A program made the position numbers and the translations under genes. The notes below the pieces were generated by a model. That model made no database searches. It was given only the letters and a program-made list of their open reading frames with translations, and was not told where the DNA came from. A DNA stretch of 5,749 bases, taken from Bordetella parapertussis. GTDB taxonomy: Bacteria; Pseudomonadota; Gammaproteobacteria; Burkholderiales; Burkholderiaceae_B. Shown here one piece after another: positions 1 to 5,749 of the stretch. The stretch covers positions 1 through 5,749 of the forward strand of contig CAMBPA010000105.1 in NCBI GenBank assembly GCA_945869355.1, in the 5' to 3' direction. Positions within the stretch are counted from its first letter, which is position 1. Every line of letters starts with the position of its first letter.

Positions 1-328
1 TCGACGCGCAGCAACGTTCTCGCTTTGGGCAACGGAGAGGCAACTCAGACAAGAAGCACTACTTGACACCCTTGAGGCACAGCGCGCAAAAGCTCCCGAG
101 CAAGCGGAGGTGGCCTTGGTAGGCTATACAAAAAGCCTGTCGGACTATCGCAATCCTGAGCTTGCGCGTCAGCAACAGTCTCTCAGGAAAGATTGGGCAA
201 CGACAACGGCAGAGGTATTGAATAGCCTCACATCGAATCAAACGCGCCACTTAAAAGGCAAGTTGCGAGACTACGCCGACGACTTTGCGAGCCTCTCACC
301 CACACGCATCGCACAAACCGTTAAGTAG
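1..328 (+). CDS. C-terminal part of a DUF6279-like lipoprotein (5' end outside window)
   Basis: An open frame runs from the left edge (first full codon at base 2) to TAG at 326-328, giving 108 residues with no start needed. The GTG at 110 is simply an internal valine. The fragment is charged and mostly helical in character, without membrane segments. Its end, with LTSNQTRHLKGKL followed by DYADDFASL, resembles the C-terminus of the DUF6279 family of proteobacterial lipoproteins, in which a helical domain ends in an 'LT..Q...L...L..YA.DF..L' pattern. That assignment is from memory of the family pattern, not a search. The N-terminal lipobox that would confirm a lipoprotein is outside the window. 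No function is established for this family. The gene converges on the BT1-like transporter gene, with 8 bases between the stop codons. It could also be an unrelated Spy/CpxP-like helical periplasmic protein. Confidence 0.6.
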   Translation, partial: RRAATFSLWATERQLRQEALLDTLEAQRAKAPEQAEVALVGYTKSLSDYRNPELARQQQSLRKDWATTTAEVLNSLTSNQTRHLKGKLRDYADDFASLSPTRIAQTVK

Positions 329-331
329 CGA

Positions 332-349
332 CAGGGCTAAATAGCCTTG
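332..349. terminator. Small hairpin between convergent stop codons
   Basis: CAGGGCT (332-338) pairs with AGCCTTG (343-349) across a 4-base AAAT loop, giving seven pairs including one G-T. It begins 3 bases after the stop of the left-hand gene and contains the stop codon (337-339) of the transporter gene. Neither strand has a T-tract after the stem, so it is not a classical intrinsic terminator. It may stabilise 3' ends or be incidental. Confidence 0.25.
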
Positions 350-1962
350 AAGCGGGTCAGCTTGACGAACGCCACCGCAAAAAAGGGAAAGAGCAAATTC
401 AGGACTAGGCAAATCGTTAATATTGAGCCCATCTGGCTATAGTCAGCAGCGACTTTCACAATACCTGTCACCGGATCACGCACTTCACGGGTCACGACGT
501 ATATTTCATTCAAGTACTTCGTTCCAAGCTGACTAGCCGAAAGAGCCAGATTAGTAAAGGAGGCCATCACTGCAAAGTAAGTAGCCTTGAGATTTTCTGG
601 TGCCGAACGCGCGATCCACGCAAGCATCGGAATCATGGCTAGCTGCCCAAGAGGAGACTCCACCGCTGCATCAACGAGCGCAATAAAGCGCGCATCGACA
701 ATTCCACCCGTCATTGCGCTTGTCCAATGATGTAATCCGTAATACATCCCTAAGGTGGGAAGTGTCAAGATCGTACTAAAAATAGCCAGCATGCCGATCA
801 CAAACGTAATGGACTTCTCCGCTATAAAACGACGAAAAATAAACATGCCCACAAGAGATAGGATCCCACTAATTAAAGTCAGTACTGAAATGAAATACTG
901 ATCAAACTTCAACTCATCGATTACCCACCACGTAATACTCGGCCCAGGTGTAGGCACTGCACGGAACATAAAAATCACGAGTGCGGTTCCCACTAACGTG
1001 CTCCGCATTTCTGGGGTGAGCGCACTCGTCATCCCTGCGATGAGATACACGATGATCGTAAGCGAACCAACAAATATGATTTCCTGACCATAAGGAATCT
1101 GGCTTAGCCCGATTGTCAGCGTAAACAGCACAAAGACCAAACCACCAATCAAGATTGTCCAATTCGGCTCGGTTGAATTACCGTGCACCTCAATCGCTTG
1201 CTCAAGTTGAACTGGATTCCATCCCCTAGATTCCAGCTGCGCGCGTGTTTGCCCTTTGATCCATGCAGCGATCACTACACCCAGAACAGAGAGCAAGGGA
1301 ATAATCAACGCTACCCAATAGACATACAAGTAGCCCTGTACCTTTTGCGCTTCACTCATGCTCTCTACGCCTGAAAAAACATAGAGATTGATTACCGAGA
1401 CCAAGAGCGTTCCACCCACAACAGCAACGCGACCTAAGGTTTGCATGGTCGTGTGCATCAACTTTATCTTTTCAGGATCAATGGGCTCTCCATCGCGATC
1501 AAATCGCGGTACTGCCTCAACCGTCATGGCGTCTGCCACTGAGTCTTGCAAAACATAGCCCATTGGCGCGAGTAAGGCGCTAATAACGTACCAGGTGTCG
1601 ACCGGCAAGATCGCTTGCATGGCCTCGCGCTCAGCGATCAAGCCAATCATAATGAACAAGCTCGCAGCAATCAGCACCGCTCCGCTGAACAAAATCAGAT
1701 TTTTAACGCGCCAAAATAAGTCAACCAAATGCCCGAAGACCATCTTTAAAGACCACGGGATCGCGATCCAAAAACTTAGAGAAGCCAAGACAGCGCTAGA
1801 CAGGCTGAGGTAGTCTTTGACAAAAAAAATGCCCACAATGGACGTTAAGCTTGAGACACCCGCGGCCAAATAAACCATCAGTGGAGGTAGATACGACAGA
1901 TGGAAGTCGCGAAACACGCCGCCATTATTGTGGCCTATCGATTGCAAATCGCTCTTAGTCAT
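337..1962 (-). CDS. BT1-family (folate-biopterin transporter-like) MFS carrier
   Basis: This is an integral inner-membrane carrier of 541 residues with about 12 hydrophobic segments and no soluble domain. Signs of the BT1 branch of the MFS are visible: IPWSLKMVFGHLVD (68-81), matching the P..K...G...D motif between helices 2 and 3; QDSVADAMTVE (139-149), close to the conserved 'D..AD..V.E' of BT1 proteins; and RAVPTPGPS (334-342) followed by a hydrophobic stretch, typical of the second half. Loops near 150-170 and 235-265 are charged. Characterised BT1 members move folates, biopterin or S-adenosylmethionine (Leishmania, plants, cyanobacteria); bacterial members are mostly uncharacterised, so the substrate here is unknown. 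I chose the ATG at 1962 because AAGG lies 8 bases upstream. An in-frame TTG at 2001 would add 13 residues without benefit. The gene is divergent from the ABC operon and may share its control region. Confidence 0.8.
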   Translation of the reverse strand: MTKSDLQSIGHNNGGVFRDFHLSYLPPLMVYLAAGVSSLTSIVGIFFVKDYLSLSSAVLASLSFWIAIPWSLKMVFGHLVDLFWRVKNLILFSGAVLIAASLFIMIGLIAEREAMQAILPVDTWYVISALLAPMGYVLQDSVADAMTVEAVPRFDRDGEPIDPEKIKLMHTTMQTLGRVAVVGGTLLVSVINLYVFSGVESMSEAQKVQGYLYVYWVALIIPLLSVLGVVIAAWIKGQTRAQLESRGWNPVQLEQAIEVHGNSTEPNWTILIGGLVFVLFTLTIGLSQIPYGQEIIFVGSLTIIVYLIAGMTSALTPEMRSTLVGTALVIFMFRAVPTPGPSITWWVIDELKFDQYFISVLTLISGILSLVGMFIFRRFIAEKSITFVIGMLAIFSTILTLPTLGMYYGLHHWTSAMTGGIVDARFIALVDAAVESPLGQLAMIPMLAWIARSAPENLKATYFAVMASFTNLALSASQLGTKYLNEIYVVTREVRDPVTGIVKVAADYSQMGSILTICLVLNLLFPFFAVAFVKLTRFKAI

Positions 1963-2140
1963 ACATTGAGCCTTAGTAAAAATATTGATCCTACGATGCA
2001 ATGAATTGTCTCAGAATCCTGAGCGTTAGATATGGAATATGACGCAAATTCTGGGGATTTAGCCTTAGAATCCTCTGCATGTACAGCGCTTAAGCCTTTC
2101 GCACCGCTCTACAGCCCAGCAAAGGGACGACCGAGTAACA
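1963..2140. promoter_or_regulatory. Divergent intergenic region with palindrome and repeated motif
   Basis: This 178-base gap separates the start of the BT1-like gene from the start of the ABC operon, so both promoters should lie here. It contains a perfect-arm palindrome CTCAG-AATC-CTGAG (2010-2023), an inverted repeat GGGGATT-N9-AATCCTC (2053-2059 / 2069-2075, one G-T mismatch pair) and an 8-base palindrome GCTTAAGC (2088-2095). The motif T(C/T)AGAATCC occurs at 2011-2019, 2065-2073 and, just inside the ATPase gene, 2153-2161. No convincing -35/-10 pair stands out; TTGTCT (2006-2011) with TAGATA (2027-2032) is a weak plus-strand candidate with a short 15-base spacer. A repressor or activator operator is a reasonable inference, but the regulator is not in the window. 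Confidence 0.45.
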
Positions 2141-2926
2141 ATGACTCTCGCTTCAGAATCCCCCCTCATTGAGCTAACCGAAGTGTCCAAACACTTCGTA
2201 TCGGGCGTGCGCGCTCTATCCAGCGTGTCGCTTGCGGTATTTAAAAAAGAGTTTGTCAGTATCTTGGGGCCATCAGGGTGTGGCAAAAGCACAATCTTAC
2301 GTTTAGCCGCTGGCCTTGATGTTGTCTCGACAGGCAAGGTTCAAACACCCGCTTTGATGGCAAAAGCGGAAGGTGCAACGGCATTTGTATTTCAAGAGCC
2401 GACCCTAATGCCTTGGACGAGTGTCTTCAACAACGTTTGGTTGCCGCTGCGTCTCCAAGGTTCCGACCTCGATCAGTCTCGCGCGCGTGTAATTGCTGCG
2501 CTCAAGAGCGTGGGCCTGGAAGACTTCGCGCAAGCATACCCCGCGCAACTGTCTGGCGGAATGAAGATGCGCGCATCAAGTGCTCGTGCACTCATTACCG
2601 AGCCGAAGATTCTGCTGATGGATGAGCCCTTTGCAGCGCTCGATGATCTATCACGTTACCGATTAAACGATGACCTCTTACATTGGCAGCAAGAGCGATC
2701 TATCGCTACGCTTTTTGTCACACATAATATTGCCGAGGCTGTTTTTCTAAGTAACCGCGTCTTGGTCATGGGGGTACGTCCCGGCCGAATCATTCATGAG
2801 CTCACCATCGACGAACCCTACCCTAGAAGACCTGAATTTCGTGAGTCAATGCGTTTTGTGGACTACTGCCGTGCACTCGCCACCGCGCTCGGACACTCGA
2901 CCGAGCAACCACAACGTACACAATGA
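2141..2926 (+). CDS. NitT/TauT-type ABC importer ATPase
   Basis: This 261-residue cytoplasmic ATPase powers the importer encoded by this operon. All nucleotide-binding elements are present in order: Walker A GPSGCGKST (43-51), Q-loop glutamine Q85 in VFQEPTLMPW, signature LSGGM (137-141), Walker B ILLMD with catalytic E162 (157-162), D-loop AALD (165-168) and H-loop His195 in FVTHN. 'QEPTLMPW' and the short C-terminal tail ('VMGVRPGRI' near 209-217) are typical of the SsuB/TauB/NrtD-like group that serves sulfonate, nitrate, pyrimidine and related importers. The segment after the signature reads MKMRASSARAL, where 'QRVAIARAL'-type sequence is commoner; this is unlikely to abolish activity. 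The ATG has GAG 5 bases upstream and a fuller AAAGGGA 13 bases upstream. The stop overlaps the permease start (ATGA), implying translational coupling. The substrate cannot be read from this subunit. Confidence 0.93.
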   Translation: MTLASESPLIELTEVSKHFVSGVRALSSVSLAVFKKEFVSILGPSGCGKSTILRLAAGLDVVSTGKVQTPALMAKAEGATAFVFQEPTLMPWTSVFNNVWLPLRLQGSDLDQSRARVIAALKSVGLEDFAQAYPAQLSGGMKMRASSARALITEPKILLMDEPFAALDDLSRYRLNDDLLHWQQERSIATLFVTHNIAEAVFLSNRVLVMGVRPGRIIHELTIDEPYPRRPEFRESMRFVDYCRALATALGHSTEQPQRTQ

Positions 2927-3717
2927 AACGTATTCTTCACAATTTCTTGCCCACCCTCACGCTGCTTACGTTTCTGCTGCTGTGGGAATTAGGTGTTCGC
3001 TGGGCCAACATACCTGCCTACACCTTACCAACACCTAGCGTGATCGCAATGAGCCTGATTGATCATTGGCCCTCTCTGGCGCTGAGCTGGTGGTTCACCA
3101 TTAAGATCACACTCGGGGCGCTCCTTCTGGCTTGTATTGGGGGAGTACTTATTGCCTCAGTTTTCTCTCTTTCCCCGCAAATAGAACGCGCTTTTTTTCC
3201 GATTGCAGTCGTACTACAAGTCACACCGATCGTCGCAATCGCACCACTCATGTTGATTTATATTGAGAGCACGACCGCGGCGCTTTTATTATGTGCCTGG
3301 ATCGTTGCTTTTTTCCCCATCCTCTCTAATACAGTCACTGGGCTACGCGCGACAGATCGTAATTTGGTCGAGCTTTTTCGACTGTACCGTGCCAGTCCTT
3401 GGCAAAGACTCGTTTTATTACGTGCGCCTGCAGCACTGCCTTATTTTTTAACAGGGCTAAAGATTTCTGGGGGTCTGAGCCTGATCGGTGCCGTGACTGC
3501 GGAGATGGTAGCGGGGTCTGCGGGCAGAGAGACTGGTCTTGCCTCACGCATCCTCGAGGCAAGCTTTCGCACCGAAACTCCAAAAATGTTTGCCGCACTC
3601 GCATTGTTGGTATTAACCGGTGTCATCATATTTTTGTTGTTTAATGCGCTGTCGCGTTTACTACTCGGCGGTTGGCATAGTTCAGAACAAAGTCATACCG
3701 TCGATCACAACTCCTAG
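2923..3717 (+). CDS. ABC importer permease (BPD_transp_1, SsuC/TauC-like)
   Basis: This 264-residue inner-membrane subunit forms the translocation path, presumably as a homodimer because no second permease is present. Hydrophobic segments lie at about 8-24, 62-83, 90-112, 117-138, 183-200 and 222-248, matching the usual six-helix layout. The cytoplasmic EAA-type coupling loop is at about 150-180 (LFRLYRASPWQRL, then LRAPAALPYFLTGLK); it is the family signature that contacts the ATPase. 'LPTPSVI' (35-41) after the first helix is also characteristic of NitT/TauT permeases. The start ATG overlaps the ATPase stop by four bases, and the end carries the ribosome binding site of the next gene, so all three genes are one transcription unit. 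Length is normal for the family (about 250-280). Confidence 0.92.
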   Translation: MKRILHNFLPTLTLLTFLLLWELGVRWANIPAYTLPTPSVIAMSLIDHWPSLALSWWFTIKITLGALLLACIGGVLIASVFSLSPQIERAFFPIAVVLQVTPIVAIAPLMLIYIESTTAALLLCAWIVAFFPILSNTVTGLRATDRNLVELFRLYRASPWQRLVLLRAPAALPYFLTGLKISGGLSLIGAVTAEMVAGSAGRETGLASRILEASFRTETPKMFAALALLVLTGVIIFLLFNALSRLLLGGWHSSEQSHTVDHNS

Positions 3718-3720
3718 GAA
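3715..3720 (+). promoter_or_regulatory. Ribosome binding site built on the permease stop codon
   Basis: TAGGAA begins with the permease stop codon TAG and lies 6 bases before the ATG at 3727. It fixes the start of the binding-protein gene. Ribosomes finishing the permease would cover this site, so translation of the two genes is probably coupled. Confidence 0.6.
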
Positions 3721-3726
3721 CTTGAT

Positions 3727-4740
3727 ATGGCCTTACGAATTGTTCAATCTATCTTTATGCTGGGATTACTGCTGCCTGCTGCGCATGCCCAACAAGCCGT
3801 TACCTTCGCGACTAATTGGAAAGCGCAAGCCGCGCATGGCGGATTCTATCAAGCAGTCGCTGACGGAACGTATAAAAAATACGGCTTGGACGTGACGATT
3901 CGTCAAGGCGGCCCTCAAGTGAATAATCGTCCACTGCTGCCGGCACGACGGATTGATTTCCTCATGACAGGGAACCTGCTTCATAGCTTTGACAATGTCA
4001 AAAACGGTATCCCGGTTACTGTGGTTGCGGCGATGTTTCAAAAAGATCCGCAAGCTCTGATGGCGCACCCTAGTCAAGGCTACGAGAACTTCACTGCACT
4101 CAAGAACGCGCCTACGGCACTAATCGCCAAAGACGGACAATTCACTTGGTGGCAATGGCTGAAAGTGGTTCATGGTTTCAAAGATGAAGCACTCAAACCG
4201 TACAACTACAACCTAGGCCCCTTCCTCGCACAGCCAAAAGCGATTCAACAAGGCTACTCAGTTGCCGAACCAATCTATATCCAGGAACAAGGGAAGTTCA
4301 AGCCTGTTGTGCACCTGTTGGCCGATCACGGATTCTCAACCTATAGCACCTTGATTGAAGCTCGCACAGAAACCGTGAAAAATAATCCTGAGCTAGTGCA
4401 GCGTTTTGTGGACGCTTCGGTGATCGGCTGGGTCAATTTTATGTACGGCGACCGTTCGGCAGCGAACGCCTTGATGATGAAAGACAATCCGGAGATTTCT
4501 CTTGCTGAAATCGAAGCCTCCGTGGTGCTGATGAAGCAGCAAGGAATTGTTGATTCCGGTGAAGCGCAAACCATGGGTATTGGCGCCATGAACGCTGCAC
4601 GGATCCAAGATTTTTTCAATCAGATGGTGAAGGCGGGGCTCTATCAGGCCAAAGATGTTGATCTATCTAAGGTCGCAACGACACAGTTTGTCAACAAACA
4701 GCTTGGTATCGACCTGAAGAAATCTCTCGCGCCCAAATAA
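3727..4740 (+). CDS. NMT1/THI5-like periplasmic substrate-binding protein
   Basis: This 337-residue precursor is the capture subunit of the importer. Residues 1-21 form a classical signal peptide (positive R4, hydrophobic core about 6-16, cleavage after AHA, leaving QQAVTF), with no lipobox cysteine, so the mature protein should be free in the periplasm. The N-terminal pattern (TFATNW at 26-31, HGGFYQAVADG at 37-47, then YGLDVTI and QGGPQVN at 52-66) is the opening of the NMT1/THI5-like fold, with H37-G38-G39-F40-Y41 in the position of the 'H.GFY.A' motif of that family. The pocket region also has several aromatics (W141, W142, W144, Y159, Y161), which would suit a flat or ring-containing ligand; this is inference. 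The CCCFC motif of the yeast THI5 pyrimidine synthases is absent, so it is a binding protein and not an enzyme. Its relatives are usually labelled NitT/TauT; the ligand is unknown. Confidence 0.88.
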   Translation: MALRIVQSIFMLGLLLPAAHAQQAVTFATNWKAQAAHGGFYQAVADGTYKKYGLDVTIRQGGPQVNNRPLLPARRIDFLMTGNLLHSFDNVKNGIPVTVVAAMFQKDPQALMAHPSQGYENFTALKNAPTALIAKDGQFTWWQWLKVVHGFKDEALKPYNYNLGPFLAQPKAIQQGYSVAEPIYIQEQGKFKPVVHLLADHGFSTYSTLIEARTETVKNNPELVQRFVDASVIGWVNFMYGDRSAANALMMKDNPEISLAEIEASVVLMKQQGIVDSGEAQTMGIGAMNAARIQDFFNQMVKAGLYQAKDVDLSKVATTQFVNKQLGIDLKKSLAPK

Positions 4741-4774
4741 AATGCCGGAGTGGCCTCTAGCCGTCCGGCAATTT
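4741..4774. terminator. Intrinsic terminator shared by convergent genes, best on the minus strand
   Basis: TGCCGGA (4743-4749) pairs perfectly with TCCGGCA (4764-4770). Inside it, GGC (4752-4754) can pair with GCC (4760-4762) around a five-base loop. On the minus strand the stem is followed at once by TTTTATTT (4742 down to 4735), a good T-tract lying 27 bases or so beyond the dioxygenase stop. On the plus strand only ATTT follows, so termination of the ABC operon may be weaker. The minus-strand T-tract is formed by the last bases of the binding-protein gene. Confidence 0.75.
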
Positions 4775-4797
4775 AACGTAACAGCTACAAGTATTCG

Positions 4798-5673
4798 CTA
4801 GGCTGGCGCGTCGCCTTTTAAGGTAATGCGATACAGCAGGCGCTTGTGTCCATGATAATCATTCACCGGATTGTGCATGACACAGCGATTATCCCAGAGA
4901 GCGATCGACTTGGGCGCCCAAGAAAAGCGGCACGTGAACTCTGGTTTAACTTGGTGCTGATACAGAAATTCAAGTAATGGGGTGCTCTCCTCTTCGGTCC
5001 AGCCCACAAAACGCATCGTGTGCCCTGGATTGACGTAAAGCGCTTTGCGACCCGTCTCTGGATGCGTGCGCACAACGGGATGCTCCGATACAAGATCTTT
5101 GCGCACATTTTCTTCTTTTGCCGAATCGCCAACACGATCCTCGCGCGTCTTGGTAGCCGATGCTTTAGCGGAAGAGTTCACTCCACGCAGACCTTGCAGC
5201 ACACGCTGTAGGTCAGGGGATAAGGCCTCATACGCTGCATAATTACTCGAGAACAAGGTATCGCCGCCGTAGGGAGGTAACTCTTCGGCGATCAGCATCG
5301 TCGCCATCGGGGGTGTCTGAAGATAGGTGGTATCGGTATGCCAAATCCCACCAAAGTTATTTTTTTCGTGCGGCAACTTCAACACAGGAATAATCATGGG
5401 ATGCTCAGGTAACCCTTTTACAAAGGGATACTCCACGATCTCGCCAAAGCGTTGGGCAAAACTTTGGAACTGATCCATCGTCATGTTCTGATCGCGAAAG
5501 AAAACAACGCCGTTTTCTAACCAGACTTTGCGGATGTCCGCAATTAAGGCATCCGAAATCTTTCCTACAAGGTCAACGTCAAGAATCTCGGCTCCCACCG
5601 CGCCAGATAGTCGCTTGATCTGCATACTCTGCCCCAAATGTTCTAAGTTTTTAACAATAGCTTCAATAATCAT
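4798..5673 (-). CDS. TauD/TfdA-family Fe(II)/2-oxoglutarate dioxygenase
   Basis: This is a cytoplasmic oxygenase that would couple decarboxylation of 2-oxoglutarate to hydroxylation of a small substrate, often releasing a side group such as sulfite. In 291-residue numbering the iron ligands are H112 and D114 (WHTDTTY) and H267 (DNRCVMHNP). The 2-oxoglutarate contacts T139 (GGDTLF) and R278, and R282 four residues later, match TauD R266 and R270 in spacing from the distal histidine. The body aligns well with E. coli TauD (for example HPVVRTHP near 198-205). TauD's taurine contacts H70 and Y73 correspond here to Y82 and V85, so taurine itself is doubtful. The ATG at 5673 overlaps the stop of an apparent upstream gene (ATGA), which favours it. 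The ATG at 5625 would give a 275-residue form starting MQIKRLSG, nearer the usual family N-terminus, and remains possible. It converges on the ABC operon across a shared terminator. Confidence 0.9.
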   Translation of the reverse strand: MIIEAIVKNLEHLGQSMQIKRLSGAVGAEILDVDLVGKISDALIADIRKVWLENGVVFFRDQNMTMDQFQSFAQRFGEIVEYPFVKGLPEHPMIIPVLKLPHEKNNFGGIWHTDTTYLQTPPMATMLIAEELPPYGGDTLFSSNYAAYEALSPDLQRVLQGLRGVNSSAKASATKTREDRVGDSAKEENVRKDLVSEHPVVRTHPETGRKALYVNPGHTMRFVGWTEEESTPLLEFLYQHQVKPEFTCRFSWAPKSIALWDNRCVMHNPVNDYHGHKRLLYRITLKGDAPA

Positions 5674-5749
5674 AAGCGAAAACTAGTCTGTGCCTTTCCT
5701 AAAACACGACCCAGCAGCATATTGCCAAGTGCTGCCTTATGATTGCTTG
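5670..5749 (-). CDS. C-terminal 25 codons of an unidentified gene upstream of the dioxygenase
   Basis: Reading the minus strand from the right edge, one frame is open for 25 codons and ends with TGA at 5672-5670, overlapping the dioxygenase ATG by the ATGA arrangement. The residues (SNHKAALGNMLLGRVLGK, then AQTSFRL) use ordinary codons and read like a natural protein end; the other two minus frames carry stops in the same stretch. The piece is too short to identify, and I do not recognise it. If real, it places the dioxygenase second or later in an operon that begins beyond the window. It could also be chance, since 25 open codons is a short run. Confidence 0.45.
   Translation of the reverse strand, partial: SNHKAALGNMLLGRVLGKAQTSFRL

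Noticed and set aside
1963..2001. TTG at 2001 as the start of the BT1-like gene
   Set aside because: The ATG at 1962 has AAGG at good spacing, and the extra 13 residues add no recognisable sequence.
1990..2140. TPP riboswitch upstream of the ABC operon, suggested by the THI5-like binding protein
   Set aside because: The conserved CTGAGA element and the long conserved 3' element of the THI box are not found in order. The CTCAG/CTGAG palindrome only superficially resembles part of it.
2065..2337. 90-codon minus-strand open frame across the divergent region and the ATPase start
   Set aside because: It overlaps the Walker A region of a clear ATPase gene on the other strand and would occupy the intergenic control region. 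Its product is composed like an antisense shadow.
3766..4077. 103-codon open frame on the minus strand
   Set aside because: It lies wholly antisense to the binding-protein gene, which has a signal peptide, a good ribosome binding site and family motifs. The antisense product has no recognisable features.
3727..4740. Binding protein as a THI5-type HMP-P synthase
   Set aside because: The CCCFC motif needed for that enzyme is absent, and the protein has a signal peptide and sits in an ABC operon.
5714..5735. Inverted repeat GCAGCA-N10-TGCTGC near the right edge as a terminator or operator
   Set aside because: It falls inside the apparent coding end of the upstream gene, where it is made of ordinary Ala and Leu codons, and no T-tract follows on either strand.

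Overview
The window looks like a chromosomal segment of a Gram-negative proteobacterium. It is densely coded, of moderate GC (about half, by eye), and carries a periplasmic binding-protein ABC importer and a partial protein resembling a proteobacterial lipoprotein family. A betaproteobacterial (Burkholderiales-like) source is my best guess, but nothing here fixes the taxon. I see no mobile element, RNA gene, CRISPR array or phage signal.

Layout, left to right. (1) The 3' end of a plus-strand gene, resembling DUF6279-type lipoproteins, runs in from the left edge and stops at 328. (2) Convergent to it, with only 8 bases between stop codons, is a minus-strand gene for a roughly 541-residue multispanning carrier with the hallmarks of the BT1 (folate-biopterin transporter) branch of the major facilitator superfamily. 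(3) A 178-base divergent intergenic region holds a 14-base palindrome, an inverted repeat and three copies of a T(C/T)AGAATCC motif; it probably contains both promoters. (4) A compact plus-strand operon (2141-4740) encodes a complete NitT/TauT-type ABC importer: ATPase, permease and an NMT1/THI5-like periplasmic binding protein. The first two genes overlap by ATGA, and the third has its ribosome binding site built on the stop codon of the second. (5) A strong hairpin at 4743-4770 separates the operon from (6) a convergent minus-strand TauD/TfdA-type Fe(II)/2-oxoglutarate dioxygenase. (7) At the right edge, 25 codons of an open frame on the minus strand end in a TGA overlapping the dioxygenase ATG. 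The dioxygenase is therefore probably a downstream member of an operon whose rest lies outside the window.

Taken together, genes 2-6 look like an uptake-and-oxidation locus for a small organic compound. The ABC system would capture it at low concentration, the BT1-like carrier would move a related substrate or product, and the dioxygenase would hydroxylate it. The generic database label for such a set would be sulfonate/taurine uptake. However, the dioxygenase keeps the iron and 2-oxoglutarate ligands while its counterparts of two taurine-contacting residues are changed, and the binding protein resembles the THI5/pyrimidine-type group more than TauA. The true substrate is unknown.
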